DNA of 64,000 nt from positions 62,001-126,000 of the forward strand of contig NZ_JAIVFT010000007.1 in NCBI RefSeq assembly GCF_020829665.1, read 5' to 3'. Under the pieces are notes generated by a model that made no database searches, was not told the origin of the DNA, and saw nothing but the letters and a program-made list of their open reading frames with translations. A program made the translations under genes and the position numbers. Below are positions 35,042-42,860 of the stretch, one piece after another. Each line of letters begins with the position of its first letter. Position 1 is the first letter of the stretch. The stretch comes from Nostoc sp. CHAB 5824. Lineage in GTDB: Bacteria > Cyanobacteriota > Cyanobacteriia > Cyanobacteriales > Nostocaceae.

Positions 35042-35818
35042 ATGTACAGTCTAGATGTTAACTTTCTTAAAGACCGTCCAGCATACCAGAAAAAGCCTGA
35101 GAGAAAGGGAGGAATAGGGCTAAACCTGCCTACAGGGAATATGACACCAGTGTATGTGGGAGTTGCACTAGGTGTAGGTCTTCCAGCTTTATTGGGAATT
35201 GCTTGGTGGTTGTTGCAAGGGAAGATTGTTGAATTGGAGGGGACAATAGCACAACTAGAGCAAGAAGGCAAGAGGTTAGATACAGAAATAGGAAATCTGA
35301 ACAAAATCAAAGCCGAGACGAATGCAATTAAAGGGGAAACCCAAGCTTTAGTTACTGTATTTGACCAAATTCGACCTTGGTCAGCAATGTTGCAAGATTT
35401 GCGCGATCGCATCCCAGCGACAGTGCAAATTGAGAACATCAAGCAAATTCCACCGATTCCAGCAACGGAAGGAAAGCCAGCAAGCAATCCTGCCGGGGGA
35501 TTAGAAATTACCGGATTGGCTCGTTCTTTTAACGATGTCAATGATTTCTTATTGAGTTTACAACAGTCTCAGTTCTTGAAGTCCACAGAAAGCAGAATTC
35601 TGACGGCAACGTTAGTAGATGCTCCCTTACCACCAAATGTAGGTCAACCTACTAATGGTGTAACAATTAAGCTACCCCAAGTAGTTAAATACACTATTCA
35701 ATCGAGTATGAACGATGTTCCAGCTTCAGAATTAATCCGGGAGTTGGAAAAAAAAGGCACAGTGGGGTTAGTGACTCGAATTCGTAGTATGCAACAAACA
35801 GGAGTCATTTCAAAATGA
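35042..35818 (+). CDS. pilN: Type IV pilus assembly protein PilN
   Basis: A 258-residue bitopic membrane protein. The PilM-binding N-terminal tail (MYSLDVNFLKDRPAYQKK) is followed by a membrane helix (about 37-58, VYVGVALGVGLPALLGIAWW), a coiled coil (about 60-105) and a ferredoxin-like periplasmic domain (LEITGLARSFNDVNDFLLSL). It starts four bases after pilM and its stop overlaps the pilO ATG by four bases (ATGA), so translation is coupled. Confidence 0.95.
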   Translation: MYSLDVNFLKDRPAYQKKPERKGGIGLNLPTGNMTPVYVGVALGVGLPALLGIAWWLLQGKIVELEGTIAQLEQEGKRLDTEIGNLNKIKAETNAIKGETQALVTVFDQIRPWSAMLQDLRDRIPATVQIENIKQIPPIPATEGKPASNPAGGLEITGLARSFNDVNDFLLSLQQSQFLKSTESRILTATLVDAPLPPNVGQPTNGVTIKLPQVVKYTIQSSMNDVPASELIRELEKKGTVGLVTRIRSMQQTGVISK

Positions 35819-36585
35819 CGCTGAGTGATGATTTAAATTTTGCCGAACATGGTGGTGAATTCGATTCGGCAACGCCAGCCTACCCCGTGGTATTTGGTAT
35901 TGCTTTCACACCAAAAATTATTGGGATCTTGGTGGGGGTAATTGGTTTAGCGGCAGCAGGTTATATAGTGTTAAACCTGCTGATGCCAGCTTGGGAAAGC
36001 TATCAGCAGCAGCAAGCAAAAAGCACTGAACTGCAAGGGCAAATTGAGCAAAAAAAAGCCAGTATCAAACAGATTGCCAAAGTTAAAGAGGAGCTAGCAC
36101 AGGCAAAACAGCAAAAAGTTCAGGTTTTAGGTTTATTTGCTAACGAAAAAACCTTGGATACATTGCTGTTGGATGTGAACCGCTTAATTGAATCTGGCAA
36201 TACTCCAACTTCTATGAATGTAGTGAGAGCCAAACTAAAGAAATTTATGCCGGTTTCCCAAAAACCAGAACCAATTATCGATGGAACTCTAGGACTACAG
36301 GTTGACGGTAAGCTGCAACGCAGCAGTATCAATGCCGAAATTACTGGAACTTATGAGCAAACACAATCGATAATGCGTAACATTGAGCGTTTACAGCCTT
36401 TGTTAATAGTTAAAGATTATCAAGCAACTTTGGCTCCAGTAGAATCAAGATCCCCATTAGATAAGACGCCGATGCAGGTAGGCCCAGCAGCGATTAATAC
36501 ATCATTCCAGTTACAGGTATTGATGCCACTTAGTCCAGAAGAAATAGCCGCGGCGGCAGCAGCTAAAAATGCCGCGAAAAAGTAA
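35815..36585 (+). CDS. pilO: Type IV pilus assembly protein PilO
   Basis: A 256-residue protein with one membrane helix (about 30-54, IIGILVGVIGLAAAGYIVLN), a coiled coil (about 60-105) and a periplasmic ferredoxin-like domain (about 110-235). It forms a heterodimer with PilN and aligns the pilus machine with the secretin. The final Ala-rich tail (EEIAAAAAAKNAAKK) is typical of cyanobacterial PilO. pilP is absent, as in other cyanobacteria. A 280-base gap with nested inverted repeats separates it from pilQ. Confidence 0.94.
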   Translation: MTLSDDLNFAEHGGEFDSATPAYPVVFGIAFTPKIIGILVGVIGLAAAGYIVLNLLMPAWESYQQQQAKSTELQGQIEQKKASIKQIAKVKEELAQAKQQKVQVLGLFANEKTLDTLLLDVNRLIESGNTPTSMNVVRAKLKKFMPVSQKPEPIIDGTLGLQVDGKLQRSSINAEITGTYEQTQSIMRNIERLQPLLIVKDYQATLAPVESRSPLDKTPMQVGPAAINTSFQLQVLMPLSPEEIAAAAAAKNAAKK

Positions 36586-36592
36586 TACTAAG

Positions 36593-36818
36593 GGCACACA
36601 GTTGTGCATTGGTGTCAACTTTAGGTGAAAGCTGTGTCTGATAATTATTTGAGATTTTTCAATGTACTGCCTAGATTTTCAATCCCCCCTAACCCCCCGA
36701 TCAATTGGGGGGAACTAGAATTTTTTGCCCCCAATTGATCGGGGGTTGGGGGATCTAAAACGAGGGTAAATTGAGTGTTTGATCTGAAGTTGACACTTGT
36801 GGGAGTTGTGCGCCCCTA
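36593..36818. repeat. Nested inverted repeats between pilO and pilQ (MITE-like)
   Basis: The outer arms are imperfect: GTGTCAACTT near 36614 pairs with AAGTTGACAC near 36786, extended by GGGCACACAG / TTGTGCGCCCC. The inner arms are long: ATCCCCCCTAACCCCCCGAT at 36682-36701 continuing CAATTGGGG pair with CCCCAATTGATCGGGGGTTG (36730 on) and GGGGGAT. The folding unit would be about 225 bases, which fits a miniature transposable element or composite repeat. It sits in an operon gap. Confidence 0.75.
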
Positions 36819-36864
36819 CTCAAAATTGTTTGTAAACAAGGTTTTATTAGGTGAGGAATGAACT

Positions 36865-39306
36865 GTGAAACAGGTTCACGGTAATAGTTTTATATTAGGT
36901 ACTGCCGCTTTTGTATTTTTGGCAGCTCAACCAGTTTGGGCACAAATTAGTCAAGTTACTGATGTACAGTTAAATCCAGTTAATGGTGGAATTAGCGTTG
37001 CTTTGAAAACTTCTTCAGGGTCGCGCCCCCAAGTTTTCACAACAAAAAGAGGCAAGGCTTTAGTCGCAGATATTATCAATACTCAATTACGATTACCACA
37101 AGGTAATAGTTTTCGTCAAGATAGTCCAGCACCAGGAATTGCTTCCGTCGAGATTAATCAGCTTGATGCCAATAGTATTCGGGTGACGGTAACTGGCAGC
37201 AACAACGTACCTGGCAGTCAACCAGTGGTGCGATCGCAAAATGGAATTACACTCAGCTTTAGTCCATCTGCTGGCACTACAGCATCAGTACCAACGCCAA
37301 CAGCGCCAACATCCACAGCACCGCCTATTACTACTCCAGCACAAACTGGTCAAAAGCCAGGGGTTCTCGTTCCTAACCCGGAAGTCACCATTGACGGACA
37401 ACCTGCACAAGCTGCTGGCCCAGGTCAACCTGTGAGTCAGGCTCCACCTTTCTTACCTAGAGCCGTCGCCCCACCGGTGGGAGATATTGCCATCTCCAAT
37501 ACTGATGCTTCTCCTAGCACTATTGACTTAGGAACTCAGGAACGTGTACCCCGTTTAGTACTGCGAGATGCGCCGGTGCGTGAGGTTTTGTCATTGCTTG
37601 CCCGTGCTGCTAGTTTGAACCTGGCTTATATCGGAGGTGAGCAAGCTGCTGGAGGTCAGCAAGGTGGTGCTGCTAATGCACCAGCAGTTTCTCAAACAAT
37701 CTCGTTAGATATAGAAAACGAGCCAGTGCAAGATGTGTTTAACTACGTCTTACGCTTGAGTGGTTTAGAAGCTAACCGCAGTAATCGCACGGTTTTTGTT
37801 GGGCCTAAACTACCTAATTCCACTCGTGACATGGTTATGCGTAGCCTGCGACTTAATCAGGTAACAGTGGGAGTCGCCCTGAATTTTTTGGTCGGCTTAG
37901 GAGCAGAAAGTGCCGTCAGCCGCGAACGACAAGTTACCAGTGTTAATGCTGTGCCTGTTGGGGCTGGAGCTACGCCTATCACCCAAACTCAGACGACTAC
38001 GGAAAGCAGAGTTGAAACTCAACGCGTTAATTTTACAGACTCTAGCCCATTACTTAGAGGTTTACAAGCATTAGGAGATGAGCGCACCAATTCTCTAACC
38101 TTAATTGGCCCTCCCCGGCTAGTTGAGATGGCAATGGGTCAACTAACTCAGCTTGATATTCGCCGTCGTCAAGTGGTAGTCAACGTAAAAATTATCGATG
38201 TTAACCTCTTGAACACCCAGGACTACAACACTAGCTTTTCCTTTGGGGTTGGTAATAACTACTTTACTAGTGATGGCGGTGCAGCAGCTCTCAATTTTGG
38301 CGGTTCGAGACCAGCTACAAGAGCTGAAACGTCTACCAGTGTGACTAGTACGCCAGTTATCCAGAATCCCGTTACAGGAACCCCTTTCGTTGACCCCAAC
38401 ACAGGCGTAGCTATTCCAGGAACTACTCCAGGTACGGTAGTAGTAGACGCAAATGGCAACATTACTAGAGTTGCAAACCCAGGAAGCGGCACTTTCTATC
38501 AACCTATTGCGCCTACTGGCAACCCCCTACAACCAGGTTTCTCTAATATCACCCCAGCAACCGATAACATTATTACAAGGAATGCCGACGGCACATCGAG
38601 TATTACACAAGGTACCCTTGGTACAGCCACTACATCTTTGCCAAGTTTATTCCAGTTTCCTAAACGTCTTCTTGCTAGCTTGCAGGCTCAAGTACAAAAT
38701 GGCAACGCCAAGATTTTGACAGACCCGACGTTAATTGTACAAGAAGGCCAAACCGCTAATGTCAACCTGACTCAGGAAGTAGTAGGTAACATTGTAAGGG
38801 AAATAGTTCGGGATGCGAATCTTGCTACAGAAACGATTTCAGCAGAAAAAGACCGAGTAGGTTTAACCCTAGCTGTGAAAGTTGAACGAATTGACGACAA
38901 TGGTTTTGTCTCTCTATCGGTAGCCCCCGTTGTCAAAGCACCCCAAGCTCCAGCTACTATCAACGTTGGAGGAGGCGGTAGCCAACAAATATTCTTGGTA
39001 TCTGAGCGCTCTCTTAATTCTGGCTCGATTCGCTTGAGAGATGGTCAAACACTAATTCTTTCAGGCATCATTCAAGACGCAGACAGGACAACTGTCTCCA
39101 AAATTCCCATCTTGGGTGATCTTCCACTAATCGGTTCGCTATTTAGAAGCACAAACAGACAGAACCAGCGCAATGAGGTAATTGTGTTACTAACACCTCA
39201 AATCATGGATGACACAGAGAACTCCTCCTACGGCTATAACTACACCCCCAGCCCAGAAGTGCGGCAAATCCTTGAGCGTCGAGGGTTGAAAGTTCCGGCG
39301 AGGTAA
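36865..39306 (+). CDS. pilQ: Type IV pilus secretin PilQ
   Basis: An 813-residue outer-membrane channel protein. It has a signal peptide (ILGTAAFVFLAAQPVWAQ), an N-terminal AMIN domain (about 25-125, DVQLNPVNGGISVALKTSSG), a Pro/Thr-rich linker and an STN/secretin N domain (LVLRDAPVREVLSLLARAAS). The C-terminal secretin core has VNVKIIDVNLLNTQDYN and ILTDPTLIVQEGQTANVNLT, then RDGQTLILSGIIQDADRTTV and KIPILGDLPLIGSLFRS. It gates the pilus fibre through the outer membrane. The GTG start at 36865 fits the signal peptide. It is probably co-expressed with pilMNO. Confidence 0.96.
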   Translation: MKQVHGNSFILGTAAFVFLAAQPVWAQISQVTDVQLNPVNGGISVALKTSSGSRPQVFTTKRGKALVADIINTQLRLPQGNSFRQDSPAPGIASVEINQLDANSIRVTVTGSNNVPGSQPVVRSQNGITLSFSPSAGTTASVPTPTAPTSTAPPITTPAQTGQKPGVLVPNPEVTIDGQPAQAAGPGQPVSQAPPFLPRAVAPPVGDIAISNTDASPSTIDLGTQERVPRLVLRDAPVREVLSLLARAASLNLAYIGGEQAAGGQQGGAANAPAVSQTISLDIENEPVQDVFNYVLRLSGLEANRSNRTVFVGPKLPNSTRDMVMRSLRLNQVTVGVALNFLVGLGAESAVSRERQVTSVNAVPVGAGATPITQTQTTTESRVETQRVNFTDSSPLLRGLQALGDERTNSLTLIGPPRLVEMAMGQLTQLDIRRRQVVVNVKIIDVNLLNTQDYNTSFSFGVGNNYFTSDGGAAALNFGGSRPATRAETSTSVTSTPVIQNPVTGTPFVDPNTGVAIPGTTPGTVVVDANGNITRVANPGSGTFYQPIAPTGNPLQPGFSNITPATDNIITRNADGTSSITQGTLGTATTSLPSLFQFPKRLLASLQAQVQNGNAKILTDPTLIVQEGQTANVNLTQEVVGNIVREIVRDANLATETISAEKDRVGLTLAVKVERIDDNGFVSLSVAPVVKAPQAPATINVGGGGSQQIFLVSERSLNSGSIRLRDGQTLILSGIIQDADRTTVSKIPILGDLPLIGSLFRSTNRQNQRNEVIVLLTPQIMDDTENSSYGYNYTPSPEVRQILERRGLKVPAR

Positions 39307-39346
39307 TAAAGATAATGAGCAGGTGAGTTACCTCTGGCAAAAACTC

Positions 39347-39379
39347 AGATCCCCGACTTTTTAAAGAAGTCGGGGATCT
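39347..39379 (+). terminator. Hairpin after pilQ, probable terminator
   Basis: AGATCCCCGACTT at 39347-39359 pairs perfectly with 39367-39379 over a seven-base loop, followed by CTTGTTC. It ends the pil transcript. A diverged cousin (ATCCCCGACTTTTTAGAG) lies at about 42105-42125, so it may belong to a dispersed repeat family used as terminators. Confidence 0.75.
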
Positions 39380-39468
39380 TCTTGTTCACAAGTAGGATTA
39401 AGTTTAAATGTCATTTTAGAATAAAACTACCCAATCACAATAGAAGTAACAGTAGTGGGTAAATACTA

Positions 39469-39711
39469 ATGAGTTCAGAACAAGAGTTATTAACAAAGTG
39501 GCGTTCTCTTCCACAAGACAAACAAGAGGAAGTTTTAGATTTTGTTGAATTTCTTGGTTTGAAAAACTCTGCAAATAAAACCCCATTGCCAGAACGTTTG
39601 CAGCAAATTCGCACTAGGATTGTTGCTTGTGGTAAACATTTATTAGATGAAGATGAAATTGAAAAAGAACTCGCTAGTCGAAGAGGTGGGCTACAGGGTA
39701 GAGAAGAATGA
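39469..39711 (+). CDS. DUF2281-type small protein (antitoxin-like)
   Basis: An 80-residue protein whose opening (LLTKWRSLPQDKQEEVLDFV EFLG) is typical of small cyanobacterial DUF2281/antitoxin-like proteins of toxin-antitoxin loci. The stop overlaps ATGA of a tiny 17-codon frame that ends at 39761, so a coupled downstream gene may once have existed here and been lost. No intact toxin lies on this strand. DNA binding or antitoxin action is inference from the family. Confidence 0.7.
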   Translation: MSSEQELLTKWRSLPQDKQEEVLDFVEFLGLKNSANKTPLPERLQQIRTRIVACGKHLLDEDEIEKELASRRGGLQGREE

Positions 39712-39731
39712 AAATAACTCATCATGAGTTT

Positions 39732-40362
39732 TCAGATTGTCAGCCAAGATTCAACAAATAATATTCTGACTTGTTTAATACGCTAAAAGTCGCTATCGGC
39801 TGAGACGATGGTGAGATTTTGTTGCAGAGCGATCGCAGCAATCCACAAGTCATTTTCACCAAAACCTAAATCAGTTATTTTAGTTTTTCTGCGCTTGCTT
39901 TTTTCTTTTGGTGCAAATTGATTGAACATAGCAGCTTTGAGTTAACCACAAGTATTAGCAGTTTGCTGGTCAATATTGTAAATATAAATACTTCTAATAA
40001 AATTTTGTAATGCTAGGACTTACGCAAAAGTACACGCTGTAGGGGCAATTCATGAATTGCCCCTACCTGAGAATAAGGGTTTCGGCTATTATTTGCGTAA
40101 GTCCTGAATGCTAAATTACTTTGTTGCCTTTGATAACGTGTTGCCATATCTATTAATTGCCAAGTACCTATAGTTTTCAGATGTTCTAGAAGTGAGCTTC
40201 CTGTGGAATTAACAGTAGTATGACTAGCAAATTCTACTTGATGTTGTGTTGGTTGGACTTGGGTTTGCTTTGTTTTCAAAAAACGTAAAAAATTAAGTCT
40301 TTCAGTCAAAAGTGCATCTGGTGCTGATTCAATTTCTTCGATAAGTTGTTTTTTATTTTCAT
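39732..40362 (-). pseudogene. Decayed VapBC-like toxin-antitoxin locus with a MITE insertion
   Basis: Reading from right to left, a GAGG site and ATG at 40362 open an antitoxin, but a one-base loss in an A-run throws it out of frame. The next frame continues KKQLIEEIESAPDALLTERL and SSLLEHLKTIGTWQ, then jumps into a PIN toxin middle (LIDMATRYQRQQSNLAL), so a deletion fused the two. A miniature element (40015-40106) interrupts here. Toxin text resumes QNFIRSIYIYNIDQQTANTC GQLKAAMFNQFAPKEK and TDLGFGENDLWIAAIALQQN LTIVSADSDF, with stops at the codons where Gln is expected (TCG-TAA, DF-TAG). Joining the two sides of the element restores one frame. VapC toxins are PIN-domain RNases; none can be made here. 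Confidence 0.82.
40015..40106. mobile_element. MITE-like miniature element with 14-base terminal inverted repeats
   Basis: AGGACTTACGCAAA at 40015-40028 is exactly complementary to TTTGCGTAAGTCCT at 40092-40105. The six bases AATGCT flank the unit at 40009-40014 and 40107-40112 and look like a target duplication. In the centre lies a perfect 28-base palindrome at 40039-40066 (GTAGGGGCAATTCA and its complement). The unit is far too short to code for a transposase, so it needs one in trans. One end also occurs alone at 9032-9045. Confidence 0.88.
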
Positions 40363-40420
40363 ATTTACGCCTCTTTAACTGATATTTTTTATTAGTATAA
40401 AACAGCAAGGATGGTTGTGG

Positions 40421-41098
40421 CTACGTTGGTACACCTCCAGCTTGAAAAATCTGTTCGGCTGTTAAATTCAATTCCGGGAAAGTAGGCGAAACGATGCGGT
40501 CAGTGCCTCTAAATTGAGTAACTTGATATTCACCATCGATTAATTGATAAATAGATATAGTAGGCTGTTTGGGGTTGCCAGTGAACTTTTTAGCGCCTAG
40601 ACCGAGATAATCTACAACCCAGTATTCAGGAATTCCAATACCTTCATACTTACCCTGTTTTGTGTAGTAGTCATCATCCCAGTTGGTACTAACCCTTACG
40701 GGTTCGTCAGTTGCTTCAACGCCGGGAACCCGCGCAACGCACTGACTCACTACCTCAACTACTAAGGGAATTGATGCTGCAAGGCTTACAGTTGATTCTT
40801 TTTTCCATAGTGGCTCATTCACTAAATTAGAGCGATTCAGTAATAGCACATCTGGGGAATAGGCAGATTCCGAATTAGTTGGTTTAACAAGCACAGTTTT
40901 GGGGATTGTTAATGGTAAATTTAATCGGTCAAATTCTACTGTTAGTTTTCTTGCTACAAAACCAACAACATCTTCATGGTCTCCTACTGGTTGTGCCATT
41001 TCAACAATCACGCCATCATGTAATTCGTATCTTCCACCCTCGGGTCGCCACGCTGCAAAATCTTCAAAAGTTACTAGTTTTGGTATGGCTTGAGTCAT
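40421..41098 (-). CDS. Uma2 family endonuclease-like protein with a repeat insertion
   Basis: A 225-residue PD-(D/E)xK-fold protein (DUF820/Uma2), a family greatly expanded in cyanobacteria. It has the domain opening (TFEDFAAWRPEGGRYELHDG, VIVEMAQPVGDHEDVV) and the acidic centre SAYSPDVLLLNR. The core element LVVEVVS...TNWDDDYYTKQGKYE holds an extra 19-residue segment (QCVARVPGVEATDEPVRVS) absent from the expected text VVEVVSTNWDDDYY. The final strand is GIPEYWVVDYLGLGAK. Whether the enzyme still works is uncertain because the insert lies near the catalytic strand. The start is ATG. The biological role of Uma2 proteins is not well established. Confidence 0.88.
   Translation of the reverse strand: MTQAIPKLVTFEDFAAWRPEGGRYELHDGVIVEMAQPVGDHEDVVGFVARKLTVEFDRLNLPLTIPKTVLVKPTNSESAYSPDVLLLNRSNLVNEPLWKKESTVSLAASIPLVVEVVSQCVARVPGVEATDEPVRVSTNWDDDYYTKQGKYEGIGIPEYWVVDYLGLGAKKFTGNPKQPTISIYQLIDGEYQVTQFRGTDRIVSPTFPELNLTAEQIFQAGGVPT
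40690..40746. repeat. 57-base in-frame repeat insertion in the Uma2 gene
   Basis: On the coding strand the segment begins CAGTGCGTTGCGCGGGTTCC and contains GGCGTTGAAGCAACTG, a GTTGC/GCAAC palindrome. The flanks carry the near-duplicate words GTGAGT and GTTAGT. The same GTTGCG-GGGTTCCC core occurs inside the NACHT remnant at about 49437-49450. Its length is a multiple of three and it contains no stop codon. Confidence 0.75.
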
Positions 41099-41209
41099 AA
41101 TCTATCACCCTTAGTAGTAGTTTCGATCATATCGCTTTCTTACGTTCAGCCTTAACAGTAATATTAAGGGGTACAGTACTCGAAAAAGTTTGTTGCGGAG
41201 AACTAAACT

Positions 41210-41851
41210 ATGGTGGCAATAACAACATCCGCAGAAAATCGGGTTTTACTCCAAAACATCAGTTGGCAGACATTTAAAACCATGCTGGCTGAAATGGGTT
41301 CAGAACGTAATTCCCGATTTGCTTATGACAATGGAACCATAGAAATTATGACCCCACAAATGCCGCACGAAAACTCAAACCGTTTAATTGAAGGTTTTGT
41401 TGGGGTGTTGTGCGAAGAGTTGGGTTGGGAAATTAAACGCGCTGGTTCATTAACTTTAACGCGGGATGATTTGCAGCAGGGAGCCGAGCCAGATAGTAGC
41501 TACTATATTCAAAATGAAGCCCTAGTTCGAGATAAAGAAAATATTGACATAGCGATCGACCCGCCCCCTGACCTTGTGTTGGAAGTGGAATATTCCAGGT
41601 CTGCAATAGACAAGCTGAGGCTTTATGCTGCGATGGGAGTCTCGGAATTTTGGCGTTATAACGGCAGTGTGTTGCGAGTCTACACGCTTGCAGGTGGGCA
41701 ATACTCAGAAGTCGAAACCAGCCCTACTTTTGCGCTTGTGTCGGTCAAGGAGATTCCTCGATTTCTCCAAGAAGCGAAAAAGAATGGGAAAATTGCTACT
41801 ACCCGTGCTTTTCAGGTTTGGGTGCAACAGAAAATTTATGGTAAGGATTGA
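41210..41851 (+). CDS. Uma2 family endonuclease-like protein
   Basis: A 213-residue second member of the Uma2/DUF820 PD-(D/E)xK fold, divergent from the first with 111 bases between starts. It has FAYDNGTIEIMTPQMPHE, the acidic strand GAEPDSSYYIQN with ENIDIAIDPPPDLVLEVEYS (the D...ExE catalytic pair), then AMGVSEFWRYNGSVLRVYTL. It differs from its neighbour in the core (VLEVEYSRSAIDKLRLYA), so the two are not a recent duplication. Start is ATG. Function is unknown beyond probable nuclease fold. Confidence 0.88.
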   Translation: MVAITTSAENRVLLQNISWQTFKTMLAEMGSERNSRFAYDNGTIEIMTPQMPHENSNRLIEGFVGVLCEELGWEIKRAGSLTLTRDDLQQGAEPDSSYYIQNEALVRDKENIDIAIDPPPDLVLEVEYSRSAIDKLRLYAAMGVSEFWRYNGSVLRVYTLAGGQYSEVETSPTFALVSVKEIPRFLQEAKKNGKIATTRAFQVWVQQKIYGKD

Positions 41852-42549
41852 ATCACTTCGGCATTTTTCTTATAAGAGTTTGTTGAGTGCCTGCCTTTGT
41901 CCTACCCCTACGGGGAAGCAAGCCACGCGTAGCGTTTTGTAGGGAAGACGTTATCGCAGCGATCGCCCCACAAATGTTAAGAAAGATGTGATTAATAGAT
42001 AGCCTTGTAGGGAAGAGGCTTTAATTTTTCCCTCTTCCCTACTAAAGAAGCTTGCTAGGGAGTTAAATTTCGCGTTGGTTTTTCCACATGAGATGAAAAG
42101 TGAGCAAAATCCCCGACTTTTTAGAGAAATCGGGAACCTGAGCCTTCGATTTCCATAAAAATTGGTTAATCTTAGCAATAACTCTTCAACATCGGTAATT
42201 AATCCCAACAAATGCTGATCATCTCTTATCTCCCCACTCCCCTGTTCTCCTCACATTCGCAGTTTTTACTAGGTATTTTTTCCTATTTTGGAGTGGTTTT
42301 TAGTGAAACAAGTACCCTAAAATTACAAAAAATCCTGAAATCTATATAAATTAATGGTTTCATCTATCCACATCAGGCTACAACACCTTAGAATGATTCA
42401 TTGAAAAGTCGAGCCGATGGGATGTACAGCCGTTTTGAGTAAAGCTACTCCCAAAGGATGATTTTTGTATTTTCGCAAACAAAGATTTCAGTACAGATGC
42501 ATCAGGGTGCATCCGTAAAGAATCTCAAGTAAACCTTCAGGAGTTTGAC
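41852..42549. other. Intergenic stretch with repeats, HU promoter region
   Basis: About 41900-41945 contains CCCTACGGGGAAGCAAGCCA followed by CGCGTAGCG, an inverted copy of the repeat in the M16 gene. About 42105-42157 contains a diverged hairpin (CCCCGACTTTTTAGAG) and GAGCCTTCGATTTCCATAAA, related to the end of the transposase scrap at 23918-23942. The last 300 bases should hold the hup promoter; a small hairpin (GATGCATCAGGGTGCATC, about 42497-42514) lies in the likely leader. Confidence 0.55.
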
Positions 42550-42834
42550 ATGAACAAAGGTGAATTAGTTGATGCCGTAGCTGAAAAAGCTAGTGTTACC
42601 AAGAAGCAAGCGGATGCGGTCTTAACTGCCGCTTTGGAAACTATTATTGAAGCGGTTTCCTCTGGTGATAAGGTAACGTTGGTAGGATTTGGCTCATTTG
42701 AATCACGGGAACGTAAAGCCCGCGAAGGTCGCAACCCGAAAACAAATGAAAAAATGGAAATTCCAGCGACGAGGGTTCCTGCCTTCTCGGCAGGAAAACT
42801 GTTTAGAGAAAAGGTAGCACCCCCAAAAGCATAG
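42550..42834 (+). CDS. hup: HU-type DNA-binding protein
   Basis: A 94-residue histone-like protein: MNKGELVDAVAEKASVTKKQ opens the helical dimer half. DKVTLVGFGSFESRERKARE GRNPKT gives the conserved beta arms with the proline that intercalates into DNA in the minor groove (about residue 60-65). It bends and compacts DNA as a homodimer. In Anabaena a single HU protein is needed for heterocyst differentiation (HanA); this may be its counterpart. A terminator follows at once, and the start is ATG after AGGAGTTTGAC. Confidence 0.95.
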   Translation: MNKGELVDAVAEKASVTKKQADAVLTAALETIIEAVSSGDKVTLVGFGSFESRERKAREGRNPKTNEKMEIPATRVPAFSAGKLFREKVAPPKA

Positions 42835-42859
42835 GTTCTGTCTTCGGGAACCCTTTTTT
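42834..42859 (+). terminator. Intrinsic terminator after the HU gene
   Basis: GGTTC at 42834-42838 pairs with GAACC at 42848-42852, followed by six T (42854-42859). It begins at the last base of the HU stop codon, and the next ATG lies two bases after the T-run. Confidence 0.65.
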
Positions 42860-42860
42860 A

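Noticed and set aside
35017..35541. 174-codon minus-strand frame opposite pilN
   Set aside because: Shadow of pilN; the product has an unlikely composition and the pil operon is continuous.
41951..42211. 86-codon minus-strand frame upstream of HU
   Set aside because: Runs through dispersed repeat sequence and shows no conserved text.
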